A stretch of DNA of 64,000 nt from Phalacrocorax aristotelis (lineage: Eukaryota; Chordata; Aves; Suliformes; Phalacrocoracidae), in the NCBI RefSeq assembly GCF_949628215.1, contig NC_134279.1, positions 57,626,266 to 57,690,265 of the forward strand, in the 5' to 3' direction. Shown one piece after another: positions 1 to 13,572 of the stretch; within the stretch, counting starts at the first letter, position 1; each line of letters starts with the position of its first letter. The notes below the pieces were generated by a model. The model was not told the origin of the DNA and searched no databases. It was given only the letters and a program-made list of their open reading frames with translations. The position numbers and the translations under genes were made by a program.

Positions 1-3000
1 CTAGTGTACAGTATAGCAAAGGAATGAGCACAGCGGGCATTAAATGAATCATTCTAATTACAGAAGTTACCAAAGAAGCTATTAAAATAAAGCAGATTTA
101 GAATAGGACAGTGATAGCAAGCAGATCCACCACCAAGACAAACTGACACAGTAAGCTTCCACAGCCTTTATGACAGACAAATTACAATCTATTAACCTTC
201 ACATGCTGAATTTTTCAGCCAAAGAATTTGGACAACCTGAATACTAAGGAACTCCACACAACAGGACAGATGTTACTGACTAGCCTGCCCAGCCCTCTCT
301 CCTACCACAGGTATTTCAAAACTCCTAATGTATGGACTTCTAATTCATCATGACTTCTTATTTCCAAAAAGTGATTGTAAGCATGAAAAATGTTATATTC
401 CAGCTGAAGTGACTACACTAAGCCAGAAAATTCATGATGGACAAGGTCTTTGATCGGCTTTATCTAGGGGGGTTAAGACAGAAGGTCTACAACGCTAGCC
501 AGAAGAGTATTAATAATTACAGTAGTTTATTATCTGTTAGCAAGGGAAATAAATCACTGGGACTGTATCCTGGTAGAATTAAAAAAAAAACTTCCTAGCT
601 AAGGGCATTTCAGACCTGCTTCTTCCCTGTTAGACCAGGTAAGGGTGGCACACGGTCCCAAATCTTGTGACTCAACAGCACCCACACTGCTCTCATTTAG
701 GCTGGTGCCAACTTTAAAGCATACAGTCCAGTGAGGTATGAGAGCAATGGAAATGAGAAGACAGGAGAAAAGGAAACTGCTGAGAATGATAAGGAACAAA
801 AACTAGTATTAAAACAAGAAAATTCATTAGATCACTCATATCACAGGAGGCTGGGATTGAAAGCCTTAGAGAGAAAAAGTTCAGGCAAGGACAATGATAC
901 TTCCTTGCTTGTATAATTTGTATGTAGGCAGCAAAAGTAGGAAAGAATAGCAGGGATTTGAAGAGATGATCTTCTATTTCAGCCAGCTACATGGCTTGCT
1001 CTGAGATTTAAATACTCACCTGGCTGGTGCCACTGTACTCAGTTGTGTTACTAGTCAAGTCATTTATATCAAGCTTTTGATAGCTGATTACTAATCACAC
1101 GTTGCTCATTTGCTATGAGTGCCTGGCATCCCACTGCATGGAAGGGAGACATAGCTGTTCCTCTATAATGCTACAGAATGCTAAGTACATGGCAAAGAAT
1201 ACAAGGTCTTAAAAGTCTCAAATAAGCATATGGTCTTGAATCTATTTTCTCCATACCACAGTCCTCGTACTTACAGTGATGGGATGAAATAAGATTCACG
1301 TTTGCAAAGAACTTCTTTTGCAAAGATACTATCGTGATGAGCACCACAAAAGTCTGAGAAAGTAATTCTGTTCTTAGGATTTGGTTTGAATAGCACATAA
1401 TAAACATGGCATAGGACTGCATGTTGAACAGTAAGGAGAAAGTGAAACACTGAATAGCTGTTCATTAAGAGCTCTGCTATTCATACTGAGCACTAAAGAG
1501 ATACTCAGAACAAACACAGCAGTGACCACGTATTTAATATGCATGCCCATGAAGGAGAATTGAGCTTGCAGAGACAACACTATTGTATTATCTTAGCAGG
1601 CCTGACCTTGCAAATTTCATCACGTTCTCCAAGACTGAAGACAGAAACTAACACATGTAATTATTCAGATCATTCTTATTTCACTTGTATTTAGCAGTCT
1701 TCAGCGAGATCAGGTTCTAAGATGCTGGGCACTGTATGAATAAAGTGAAAAACTGCCTATTTCCCCAGAGAAAATAGAGCACACCTCTTGGTAATTTAAC
1801 ATTTTTAATTTTGTACATGCAATTCAGCTCAACAAATGCCGCAAGCACAGGCCAAGATGAAGTGCCAGAAGAGTGAATGGTCAGACAAAGTATATGCTCA
1901 AATGAAAAACACTAAGGAAAAAAAAAAGAAGTCCAATGGAAGAGCTTTCTCATGCTGTCCTGAAGTCACTTTGTTTGGCTGGGCTTTAGTGGAGGCTGAA
2001 ACTCCAGCAATAGCCTGTGCATAGCAGAGATGTTCTATGTATACAGGAAACTATCATTTGCATTAGCATTCACTTGTCTTCATGAACAGCAGAGCTTGAA
2101 AGAAGGCACGAAGCCAGATTTTCTGGTGCCGTATACATGAAAGCCCTATTGGTGTAAAAAGTCAGGTATGCTCAAAAGAATACACTGAGCCTTCCTCAGC
2201 TCTCTGCAACATTATACCAACTGATCCGTATGGTATTAGAGGCCAACATAAGATCTAAAAAAAAAAAGTACCTAAAAATGCAAATAATTTTGTTTTTGCA
2301 TAGCAAACAGCTGGTTGTTTATCCTTCAGGTTATGGAATTTACTTCTGGTAACCTAACTTAAATCCACAACAAAAAAGAGCAAACTGACCTATGGCCAAG
2401 TTAGTCTTAGCACACTAAATTTCTAAGGCAAAATTACAAGTCTCCTGTAAAAGTTCAAGTATATAATCTTATGGTAACAACCAACACCACCATCAAAAAA
2501 CCAGGAGTCGTCACTCTATTTAAATGTACAGAACATACTGTAAAATCAGAGTGCTAGAAAACAAAGCTAGTGGATGCCTGGACTCAACATGGAAAGAAGA
2601 AGTCATCACCAATAACAGAAATGCAAAAAAATATGGTCTTCCAAGACACACACACAAAATCTCCCAGTCAGGGACTAAATACAGACGTCATCTCAAGCTA
2701 AAATCTCTACTCCAGCCTGGACCACTGTCAAACTCCAGGCAATACTGGTAATAGACATATTGCACAGGAGTTGCCATAGGTTACTTTATAAAACTGTAAT
2801 TTAAATGAAAACGGAAGCAACGTGGTGGGATTTTGGCTTGTAGGTCAAGGCTGGCAGTTTTTACTTTAATTGCAAAAACCAGAGGCCCAGAAAGACATAT
2901 TCCACTCCTACTACTACCAAGCCTAACTGGATCATCTTCTTGGTCTGCAATGAGGCCCTAAACTTATCCCTGGGACAGTCAAGTACAAGACAGTTCAAAC

Positions 3001-4212
3001 AGAAGGCATGGGATTAAAATTCTTTGGCCTTTGAGAGAAAGCTGAACATGTAAACTGAGTCTGCCATTTAAGAAAAAAAATTCCATTTCTGAGTACTGAC
3101 CAAGTAAGTCTTTCTGCTGATGACATTTAAGTAAGCAAGTCAATTTTTACAGTTTCAAGAAGATGAACCTTTTGTTTACAGACATGGTAGCAGGATCTTT
3201 TTTTAAATATGATTTAGCATTATTCTGTCCCTCCAGAGACAGAATTCTGCTGTGTCAGATCATACTCATGAACACACACTGCTGTTCAAGATATTTTCCA
3301 AATATAAAATGGGCTGGTATTTGAAATTAGTAGTGTCTTACATCAAAGTCACTTAAGTCTAAAAACATTCTGTTCTGCTGATTTGTGTTATATTGAGAAT
3401 TTACCTCCTGTTGAAAGGGACATCAGTTCTTTTGGCCTTTTATTCATGGCTTTGTTCTTTCTAATAATGAAAACCACCTTTGTTTTTTTCCTTTCGCACC
3501 CATGGTTAGCCCGTGAGAAAACTGCTCACCAGAAGCATATCAAATTCATTCAGTGCACTCTGGCAGCAGGATAAATGCGAACAAATTGATGAGCCTAGGG
3601 AAAGGGTATTGGTATGATAAAAATTAAGGGGCTATCATGATTCTTTCTAGAATTGCACAGAACATTACAGACACAATGTGTGAATAGGTGTCACTGGAGC
3701 CGAAGTCAGATGCAGACCATGAGAGACCATTACATATGCTTAATATTCTCTTCATCACGCATGAGATCCAATGCCAGTGAGAAACATATGAGCAAAACAG
3801 ATGTGGCAAGAGCATGCACCCCAATCAGAGTTCTTCCTTTTACCTGCTTATCAGCAGCAAAACAATCTGTATAAGGAAACAAAGCCTCTCCATCCATTCT
3901 GGACCAGTGCCAGGGCACACTAAGCTACAGATCCAAAACAGAACTGATTCTTGATTTTAATTACAGGAGGAATGCTTGCACACTAGCTTAAAACTGGAGC
4001 TCCCAAACCATAAGACACAAGTTACTTCCAAGTAACTGCCAAGCAGCAGAGAAGTGAGAAGAATGGCCATTCAAGCACCAAATGCCCCCAAAACACAGCG
4101 TACTCTCCTCTGGCTATCCCCAGCCCAACTGTACTGACAGGAACTACTGTTGCCAGCTCCACAAGGAGGACACCAGGTTGATGGAACATCACCTGCACCA
4201 GCACCACTGCTA
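1..4212 (-). other. LIMCH1: LIMCH1 intron 1 (distal part in this window)
   Basis: AT-rich, non-repetitive DNA. By orientation it belongs to the first intron of LIMCH1. I see no exon with splice sites and no recognisable protein motif; all open frames are under 85 codons. Confidence 0.6.
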
Positions 4213-4966
4213 TCATAGAATCATAGAATGTCCTGAGTTGGAAGGGACCCACGAGGATCATCAAGTCCAATTCCTGTCCCTGTACAGGACAAACCCAAGA
4301 TTCACACCATGTTGCCCAAGTGCTTCTTGAATAGCGTCAGGCTTGGTGCCATGACTGCCTCCCTGGGGAGCCTGTTCCGGCGCTCTGCCACCCTCTGGGT
4401 GAAGAGCCTTTTCCTAACACCCAATCTAAACCTCCCCTGGTACATCTTCCTGCCCTTCTCTCAGGTCCTGTCATTGTTCACCAGAGAGAAGAGATCAGTG
4501 CTTGCCCCTCCTCCTCCCCTTGTGAGGAAGCTGCAGGCCACGATGAGGTCTCCCCTCAGTCACCTCTTCTCCAGGCTGAACAGGCCGAGTGACTTCAGCT
4601 GCTCCTCAATTGGCTCCTCCTATGAACCCTTCACCAACTTCATGGACCTCCTCTGAACACTATATAGTTATATATCCTTAATGTACTGTGGCACCCAAGC
4701 CTGCACACAGTGTTCCAGGTGAAGCCGCACCAGCACAGATCAGAGCAGAACAACCACCTCCCTTGACCAGCTGCAATGCAGGGCTTGATGCACCCCAGGA
4801 CATGGCTGGCCCTCTTGGCTGCCAGGGCACGCTGTTGGCTCACACTCAACTTGCTGTCGCGCAGAACCCCCAGGTCCCTCTCTGTAGAGCTGCCCTCCAG
4901 CCACCCATTCCCCAGTCTGTATGTACACCCAGGGTTGCCATGCCCCAGGTGCAAAATCAGCACTGT
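4213..4966 (-). mobile_element. CR1 LINE, 3' part, minus strand
   Basis: Begins with the tail repeat ATCATAGAATCATAGAATG, followed by the typical GTTGGAAGGGACCC and the CR1 3' region. Read on the minus strand, 4640-4966 encodes a decayed C-terminal piece of the CR1 reverse-transcriptase protein (GNGWLEGSSTERDLGVLRDS, then LAAKRASHVLGCIK). It is 5'-truncated and inactive, inside LIMCH1 intron 1. Confidence 0.93.
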
Positions 4967-7900
4967 TCTCATCATCACCACCATTACAAGAACTCTCTTC
5001 CCAAGACCGTGCTACCCATATGACCAAATTTGGAAACTGCAGTAATCATCTTCAAGGAGTGAAGAATACAAACACATGCTGAGAGAAACCTTTTTATTGC
5101 TGACAGACTTTACTAAGTGTTCAGGGAACAGTTGTAGACAGAGCCCCAAGTACGCACATGGTATCTGTGGTGCCCCAAGAGCAAGCAAAGCTGAATGAAG
5201 TCTGGCTTTTAAGGTTTTGGCTTGAAAAATATTGTGGGGGAGAGGAAAGGTAGAGAAAGGAGGGTATTTATGACAAGTCTTTACTCTTTGCCCATGTGAC
5301 AATTAAGCTGGAACTCTAAATATGAAATATGAAGGATGCAGGGCAAATTAAAAATTTTAAGCACTACAGAATTACTGGTTTGATGGGTCTGCCAAATGAT
5401 GGCACACTCCCAGCAAAGAGTTCTGGCTGCAGAAAGCCCTTAATCCCAATGAATAACTAACTGGGAATAATGTCAGCAAAACAGCTGTCAGGATGAAATG
5501 CTGTTCAAGTTGACTAGAGGAACAACTGCCTAGAGCTGGAAAGCAATAGCTTCAGCCCAGCCTCAAAGCAAAAAGCAGGAGCTGACACCACAGTTTAACT
5601 AACATCTGCCGCCACCACAACCTTCTACCTTAAAAATAGGAGTATGAAGGAGGAAGACAGAAGCAGCAAAGAAGCAACTGTTGTCTTCAGAGACACAGCA
5701 GTGTAACTCTGGCATGAACTTGAGAGTTATCCAAATCCATTCCAAAGAGAAGATGAGGCAAGTCAGTACCTATCTGTACTCAATGCTCTTCACTTTTTAC
5801 TTAGGTGGAAAGGGATACTAAATGCTGATGCAAAGTAACTGTTAAGAAAAGAAACAACTTCACAGAAACTATATACCAGAGGAACTCTATTAGGGTATGC
5901 TGAGCAGCTTCCTGAAGGTAGAATTGCTATCCTGTATTTCTAGCAGCAAGAGCTACATCTCCCCTGCACCATGATCCTGACTCCAACCAGGACTCCCCAG
6001 AAAAAAAGGATTAGAAATGCCTGGTACCCTCTGAAGTGCCTATCTGTTCCAGGCTCCGGTCTCTTTATGCTTTCTGTCCAGACTCTGCTCCACCTTGTCT
6101 CTTCCCTTCTCACAACTAAATTTCTTAAACTTTTTTTCTCTGCATCATATTTGGACTGGCTTGTTCAAATGGTAAGACAGCATAAGATCAGAAGCTCAAG
6201 GCGTAACAGTTGCTCTGAGCCAAGACCTTACATACTTCGTGAAGCTGCAACATAACAGCACAGGTAGTAAGAGATACTGCATTTCTTACCTAAGAAATAT
6301 ACTCCAGCTCCTATAATGGTGCTTGAAGTGGCAACGCAGCTTTCAGTCCTTCAAAATAGCAGTAAAAAGAAGGGCCCACTCAGAAACCCAGGAACAAGTT
6401 TGGAAGAAAAACCTTGAAGCTATATGGACAGGAAGGTATGAAGATACAAGGAGGATGGATGACCAACTACACAGGAATTCAAGTAAGCTTGCAATAGCCA
6501 TTCTCCTACACAAGGATATTTAAAGCACTTAGGGCACAGAGGATGCAGACAGCTGGCAGCGTACATGTGACAGATGCATCAAGTGAGTACCTTTTGCCAC
6601 CTATACTGCTCTGCATTAACAGATGGGTTACTGGGCAGTCATTTACAGACAACAAAATCCCCCAACCTTGCCCATACAAACTGCAAATAAAAAAGCCCTC
6701 TAGTCAATCAAAAGTCAGATTTGAAATCAGATGAGGAAGAAAGAGGCATTCTGATTTATTAGCAAGAACAAAGTTGTAATTCTGCTAGTTGTATTAGTCC
6801 AAATGATCTGTCACTGCACTGGGAGTAAAAGAGCCACAGTTACTACACTCTAGAAATTCCCAAATGCACCCTTTCCATCCAACAGCCCCATTAGATTTCT
6901 GGCAGGAAGAAATGATAGCTCTGAGGAGCAGAACAAGTACGCAGGCCAACAACTACTGCTTCGAGCTCAGTTGTTTATAAAGACACTTTCATGACAATCC
7001 ATAAATGCAATCGGTTGTGGAGGAATTCAGACAGCGGCTCCTTCCATCTCATGCCATTGTCCTAAGGAAGTCTGCTATGATACACCTCTGGGCAATACAG
7101 CACGAGTGTACACAGTCGGGGTGACCTTCTCCCCTTGCCAGAAGCTTTCTACATCGTAGAAGAGCCATTTTTCTAACCTGCTTTTTGTGAAGAAATGAAA
7201 GCTTCTCCTAAAAGTAAACACAGAGTACCACCAAGATTTTTCGACATGTGTAGGCACCTCAAATTTGTGGACGCTATCACATCTGCTTCACCAACCACTT
7301 AAAACTGCAACTGCATGCAAGATGTAAGTCTAAAGCACCCTCCCTCCCCACCAAATACAAAAATAGGAGCTTAAGTTTTGCTCCCTCCATATCTTTTGGT
7401 GTATGAGATGCCTATCTTTTCCCTCTCAATCCTAAAAGAAAACTTGAACCTGGCTGAGGTTGCGCACGCTGGAAAACATTCACCGCCCACAGCCAACACA
7501 GACAGCCTTTTCTCTATCAGCACTTTTTCCAACAGCACCTATTTACAGGGAGCACTGGAGCCCACTTTGAGCTGCGGGGAACTGTCACTTTGATACTTCA
7601 TACTGGAGTTCCCCATTCTGTACAAAGGCTGCCACCATTGCTACTTATGGAAGTCAGCTCCTCCTAGTCACATAGCTCTGTACTCCATGCATACAGTGAC
7701 CGGATACTCCCCTTTCCCTACACAGAGATTCCCCTTATACTCTTCCTTCTCTTGGGAGATACCAAGAGACAGGAAAAAGGCAGAAAACAAAAGCTTTCAT
7801 CACAGTTTGACACAGCACCACTTCCAAGCAGCCTGCTCTGTCTTTGATCTATTGGTTTCAAGGCCCTTAATGTGGGAAGCTGAAATGCAAGTTTTCTCCA

Positions 7901-10900
7901 CACAATTCTAAAATGAAAAAGAAAACCCAGTGTGGCACTGAAGAATTAAGCGCTGCACTGAAAAACTAACAAGTATTGAGGGGAGCGGAAAAACCACAAA
8001 TACCAGATCTGCCTATAACCAGAATGTGCACTCGAGTTTTGGTTGAAATCCAAAATGAGGAAGTCAAGAATTAAAACTATTATCCAGCACTGCTACATCA
8101 GAGACACTACCAAACTACAGTGAATGGAAATTAATGGATAAAATCCCACAGGCACTGGTAGACAAGTTTTCTATTAAGTCTTACTGGAATGTCACCTCAG
8201 AGCTACCCCTGTGAATTTTCATTAAGTTATCCCACAGCTATCTACAACATCTTTGCGTACTTTCTCCCCTGAAGCTACTCACAAGAAGCAAAATGAGGGA
8301 AAAGAATGAAGTAGCAAAGCAATGAGACGCATTTTTAAATGAAAGCCTGGATCTTTTTGTTTAGGATACTCCGACATAACTCTAGCACCAACTGCAGTGC
8401 ATCCTTCTTATGTGAGGCGGGAAGAAATCCAGTTTGATGTTCGTCTTTGAAGAGCACCCATACCAAGTGACCCTCTGCAAATTTAACTGGGGACTGCTTC
8501 CCAGGAGAAAATAATCACGGAAAGATAAGTGAGGGACGTGAAATTACTTTGCAGCTTCACCAGCTCTATTTTTAACACCCTGCTCCCTTTACGCTCATCT
8601 CCTCACTGCAAATATCTAAACCTTCAGCTGTGCTGTGCCAATCTAAGAGGCTCTGGATGCCAGCAACCATAACGCAACAGTCACCACCTCCACTTTCAGA
8701 AGTGGCCGCGTGCCTGGGCTGCCTGGAGAGAAAAATGTAACATTGCCTTCGGCCTGCGCCTCCAGCAGGCAGAATCACCCACCCTGGCAGAAAGCACCCA
8801 TCAGCCCAGCACCCTTGGCACAGGAGCGACATGGGTAGAGCGGCACTGATCTGAGGGAAGGAGGAAATAAGGCCCCAGCAAGACTGAAGATCTGCGTGTT
8901 CGTAATTAAAATGTTTTGAGAGCATTTTTGCTTCTCTTTAGAAAAGGCAAGCTGTTTCTAATAAAAGATCATTTGAGTCGCTTGAACTTTGTTGATTTAT
9001 GAGTTTTTTCATGTTTTTCCAAAACTGAAGGCCCCTTGTCGAAATAAAAATTGGTTTTGGGAGGGGCAAGATGTTACACTAAGCTTTTTTATCATTTCTT
9101 TCAATTCAGGAGAGAGTCACGTTTATGACTCACCGACTCTGACACCTCCTTTTTCTTGCCAGCATATTTTTTTCCTGGAAAACAGTTTATTTTCTTGGCT
9201 ATCTTTAATTGTCCGAACACTGGCAGAAGACAGACACCACACACACACGCCCTCAAATCAGGACTTTCCTTTTGCCAAACCACAACTTAAAAAAACTAAT
9301 TAATCAGAATCAGGAAAACGATAGACAGAAAACACACTTATATAGTTACTGCCTTTTCTTTTTTCTGTTTAGATTACATATTTACAGCTATGATTCTGGA
9401 TTGAAAGAAAACTTCCAAGAATTGTTTTTGTTGCAACAATACATGCAAGTTCACCCACTGAAATGAATCACAATTATCGCACAGAAACATAGTCAAGGGA
9501 TTCAGCGCTGAACACCCTGGCACGCTGGGCATCACTGCCCACGCCTGTCTGACAGAGATGAGGTGGTCACTTTGCCTCTCCTCATTCCTCCCTCCCCTTC
9601 CCCAAACCCAGCCAGAAAATGCTCACTGCCAAATAGCAGACTTTAGCTAACACACCACGGCTCCGTTTTAAATTAGAAAAAAAATGCAAAATAGAGAAAA
9701 ATTGTTAACATAGGCGAGCAGTTAATAATACTTAAATAATTATGCAAAAAATGGGGGGAGAGACTTCAGTGCTTTTCATCAGACACTGAGGCTTCTTCAG
9801 TTCACTGTCAGAGAAAGGAAAAATCTCTTATTTAAGAATTTTCTAAATTAGTAAAGTAGGTATTTGGATGAAGTTTTCAGAGTTTGCTTGGGAGGGAGAT
9901 GGAGGGGAGCACCCAATACACCCATATGAAGTATAAAACATGCACCACTGATATTCAAGAAATTAAATCATTATGAGTTCCACAATTTCCTGTAATATTT
10001 ATATGCTATTGAAAACTGAAGTGATAGGTTTGGATTTGGGGGTTACATTTGTTTTAAGACCTTGCTAGGAAGACCTCTAAATTCCACCAGAGCCACAATC
10101 TTCTGCTGTGATGCAATGGCATAATGTAGCTCTGTGCATTTCATGGAAAACAGTGCTTGCTAAGAAAAGCACCACAAACCTCAGCCCCCTGTCCTCTGTA
10201 GCCACACAATCATTTCGCTCCCGCTTGAAATCAGTTATTCATGGGCATCAGCCTCTGCTTACGCAAAAGCAAGACTGTGCTTCTCAAGTCAGAGCAAGGG
10301 TTACAACCGTTTGTACCAGTCTGTGGCCTGCTCCTGAAGTACAAATTCATCTAAGTTTCCTGGCCTTCTGGTTTTAGTGGAAAGGTCATTTGGATGGTTT
10401 TTCTGCCGCTCTGGAAATTGAAAGTTCCAATACTGGAAGATACACTTCATCTACAGTTCACAACTTCTCCTTCCAAGGGTCCTATCCTGTGTAAGGGACT
10501 TCAGATGATGGAGTGCTATCAGGCATTATCAACACCATATGTTAAAGCCCTTGACCTGCACTTTTGCTGAATGCATCAGGTCTAATAAATTTTGCAAACT
10601 CTTCTATATTAATCTTTTTACAGATTTCAGCTCCTCACTGTTGGTAAAAAAACCTAAATCACAGCACTGTATGATCCGAGGAACAGAAGGCAGGTACCAG
10701 CCTAATTTACCTTTTAAATGATACTGTAATCCAGCCAGAGACTTGATTGCAATATTGTATGAGATCTACCAACGCCTACAGGAAAGGAAACAATAAGGAA
10801 CGTATTTACAGTCGCAGGATGAGGACTCTTGGTTTTTTACACTACACAGAGTATGTGCAGCCACTTTCCCTATAGCTTGTAGATAACCGGAGGGCTGGAA

Positions 10901-12077
10901 TTCTTCTGAAGCCCATGGAAAGGTCAGATGGAGGTAGGGAGATTTTGGAGGTTGGAATAATATAAGGGAAAGACATCACAGAGAATTTTTCCTTTCATGC
11001 TGTTCCTGAAAATCACTGTGGGATCACATAGTGCAAAAATCCCTGTCTTATTTCCAGCACGAACCACAATCATGGAGAAAACTTTGTGGAGGAGAGATTA
11101 CTGAAGAGCATTTCCCTCTTACCTTACTCATTCAGCTGTACAGAACAGAATTAAAGAATTGCTTTGCCTGCCTCCACCATGCTGCTCCTTAGCCTGTGAA
11201 GTGCTCTGTGAATCACTGACAATGACGCCAGAGCCAAGAAGCCACAGCAGCGTCATTTTTCAAAATCTTAGCTTGTCAAAGTTGGTTTCAAAACCAACCT
11301 GTCTTTAATATTAGGCATGAGACCTCAAAACAGCAGAAACCAGCACAATAGGGTTTCTCTTCAACTGGGCAAATGAAGTTGATTTTCTCCTTTCCTCACC
11401 AATCAAGAAGTCACCAGGCTATTTTAAGTCAATTTTAACATCAGATGCAAGTTCTATTATTAACTCTGTTGTTAAGATAGCCATTCTGCTAAAGTAAGGA
11501 TTACTAGCAATAATCACTATATATACACACATACTAATAAAAAAAATCCTAGTTAACAGTAGCAAGTTATACTAGAACTGAGCTGAGTAACTATCAAGGC
11601 AGAAGATTCTTATAACCAACTAATGCCACAAACAAAAATCTTCTTAAGGATTTAGCATCTGAATCTTCACGAATTAAGCCTGCACATCATCTTTTCAAGA
11701 TCTGAAAAGTAAGGGAAATCATTTTAATTCCTTATTGATCAATTATAGCAGTGCACAATGAACTAAATTTAAAAAAAATTAAAATCTCACCAAGCCAAGG
11801 AAATCAGTCGTATTTACAGTTTTCTAAAATAAAACAGGTTTAGCAAAAATCATTAGATTGGAAGCCAAACACATTTTATACTGCCCTGAGGAGTTTCTAC
11901 AAAGGAAACTCAGTAGCTTAACCTGAAAATGCCTGCCATAAGCCACAGGAGTTTTGCTTTTGCATAGAAGGATCTTGTTCATATAAACAGGCTCTTGAAC
12001 ACTACGATAATTTAAGCAAAAAATAAATTAACATTAAAAATAAAATTAACTTATGCTCACTCACCCACTGTCAAGAA
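4967..12077 (-). other. LIMCH1: LIMCH1 intron 1, no gene seen
   Basis: About 7 kb of AT-rich sequence with no supported exon. A small CA-rich patch lies at about 9236-9250. The longest frame (117 codons, minus strand, 8572-8925) shows no known motif and no conserved-looking splice context. Confidence 0.55.
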
Positions 12078-12781
12078 GTCATAGATGCATGGAACAATTC
12101 AGGTGAGTAGGGCCCTTGGAGGGCCTCTAGTCCAACCTCCTGCTGCATGCGAGGGCAGCTCTCAGGTCTGACCAGGCTGTTTCACACGTTGCCCAGTCAG
12201 GCATTAAATCTTCCAGGGATGGTGATCTCCCAGCCTCTCTGGGCACCCTGTGTCAATGCTCAACTGGCCTTGTGGTGAGGAAACTTTTCCTTACACCAGG
12301 CCATAACTAATCCTATTTTATTTTATGACAAGTATCTCACCCTCATGCCACATACCTCTGAAGTGCCTGGCTCTGGCTCCTCAAAAACCTGCCCACAGGT
12401 GCTGGGAGGCTGCTGCCTTGTCCCCACAAAGCCACCTCTCCCAAAGAAGCCCAGCTCTGTCAGTCTCTCTCTCAGGGCAAGTCCTCCAGCCCTGGGGGCT
12501 CTCTGCTCAGCTCCCAGCTTACCAATGCTCCTCCCACACTCTGGGCCCCGAAACTGGATGCACTGTTTCAGGTGTGGCCTAGCAAGTGCCAAGCAGAAGC
12601 AATCAACCATGTCCATCAATCTACCGGCTCCAGAATAACCACAAACGGCTAACAACTTCTGCTGCAAGGGTACTGTAGACTCATGCCAAGCCTGTTGTCC
12701 TGCAGGTCCCCACACATCCTTTTCAGCATAGCTGCTGCCCCAGCAGTCGCTCCCCATCCTGCCCCAGGTACAGGGAGTACA
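12078..12781 (-). mobile_element. CR1 LINE fragment, minus strand, diverged
   Basis: The 3' end at 12078 resembles the CR1 tail (AGTCATAGATGCATGGAACA, then CTCTAGTCCAACCTCC). Further in, the minus strand carries a decayed CR1 ORF2 end (ALARPHLKQCIQFRGPE) and a CCAGTCGCTCCCC-type segment near 12740. A 204-codon minus-strand frame that crosses it is repeat-derived and not a gene. Confidence 0.85.
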
Positions 12782-13528
12782 TTTATTCTGTTTATAAAAA
12801 TAAAAGGCAAAAATAGAAAGTTTTGGGTTGGGGTTTTTTTTCTTTTTCATTTTAAGCTGGGGTGTGTTATAGTTCTTCACATTCTTACAAAGTTGTCTTG
12901 AGGACACACTCTGCAGCCCTTTCACCTGAGACAGCAATTAACATAGCTGGGAGAAGCTTCAGCTACCAATTTTAATGTTATGTTGTTGGTGCCATAGTAG
13001 CTGTTGTAGCCATCATGATATAAGGGACTGAGTGGGGCAAGGGAAGACAGTACTTTCTTCTTTAAATGATATATTGGAAGGAGAAGGAGGGAAAGCTTAG
13101 ATCTCCAGGGTCTGCAAGCCAGAACATTCATACCTTCCCCCTATGCAGCTGTCCTTTTAAGCGACACTTTCACCCCTATAAATCTTGCTTTTTCTATAAC
13201 ATTGTTCCAAGAGCGTTCTTGCTCAGATGCTTGCAGAGAACCAGTACATAAAAGTGTTGACCCCTGGATGAAAAGCTTCTAGACCGGTAGCTTTTCCAAA
13301 CAAAAAGTAATACAGTTTTTATAACTTCTTGTAGAATACCACTTCCCAGATCGGCCAACACATTTTAGAAGCTAGAAAAAATTCTGCTGTATAAATCTGC
13401 TATTTACCCTCCATACTTGGGAAAAGAGTCCACCTTCCTTTCTGGAGGACAAATACTTTCCTTAAAACAATAATAATTTAAAAAAATGTAGTTAACACTA
13501 GCAGAACAAGTGCAATGAGGTTACATAG

Positions 13529-13572
13529 CTGCATTAACTTCATTAACTTCTACATTAACTGCATTAACTTCT
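13529..13572. repeat. Short imperfect tandem repeat, CATTAACTT unit
   Basis: Four near-copies of a 9-15 bp unit (gcattaactt, cattaacttc, tacattaact, gcattaactt) follow each other directly. Confidence 0.75.

Noticed and set aside
12323-12937. 204-codon minus-strand frame
   Set aside because: Most of it lies within a diverged CR1 copy, with a recognisable decayed CR1 protein end.
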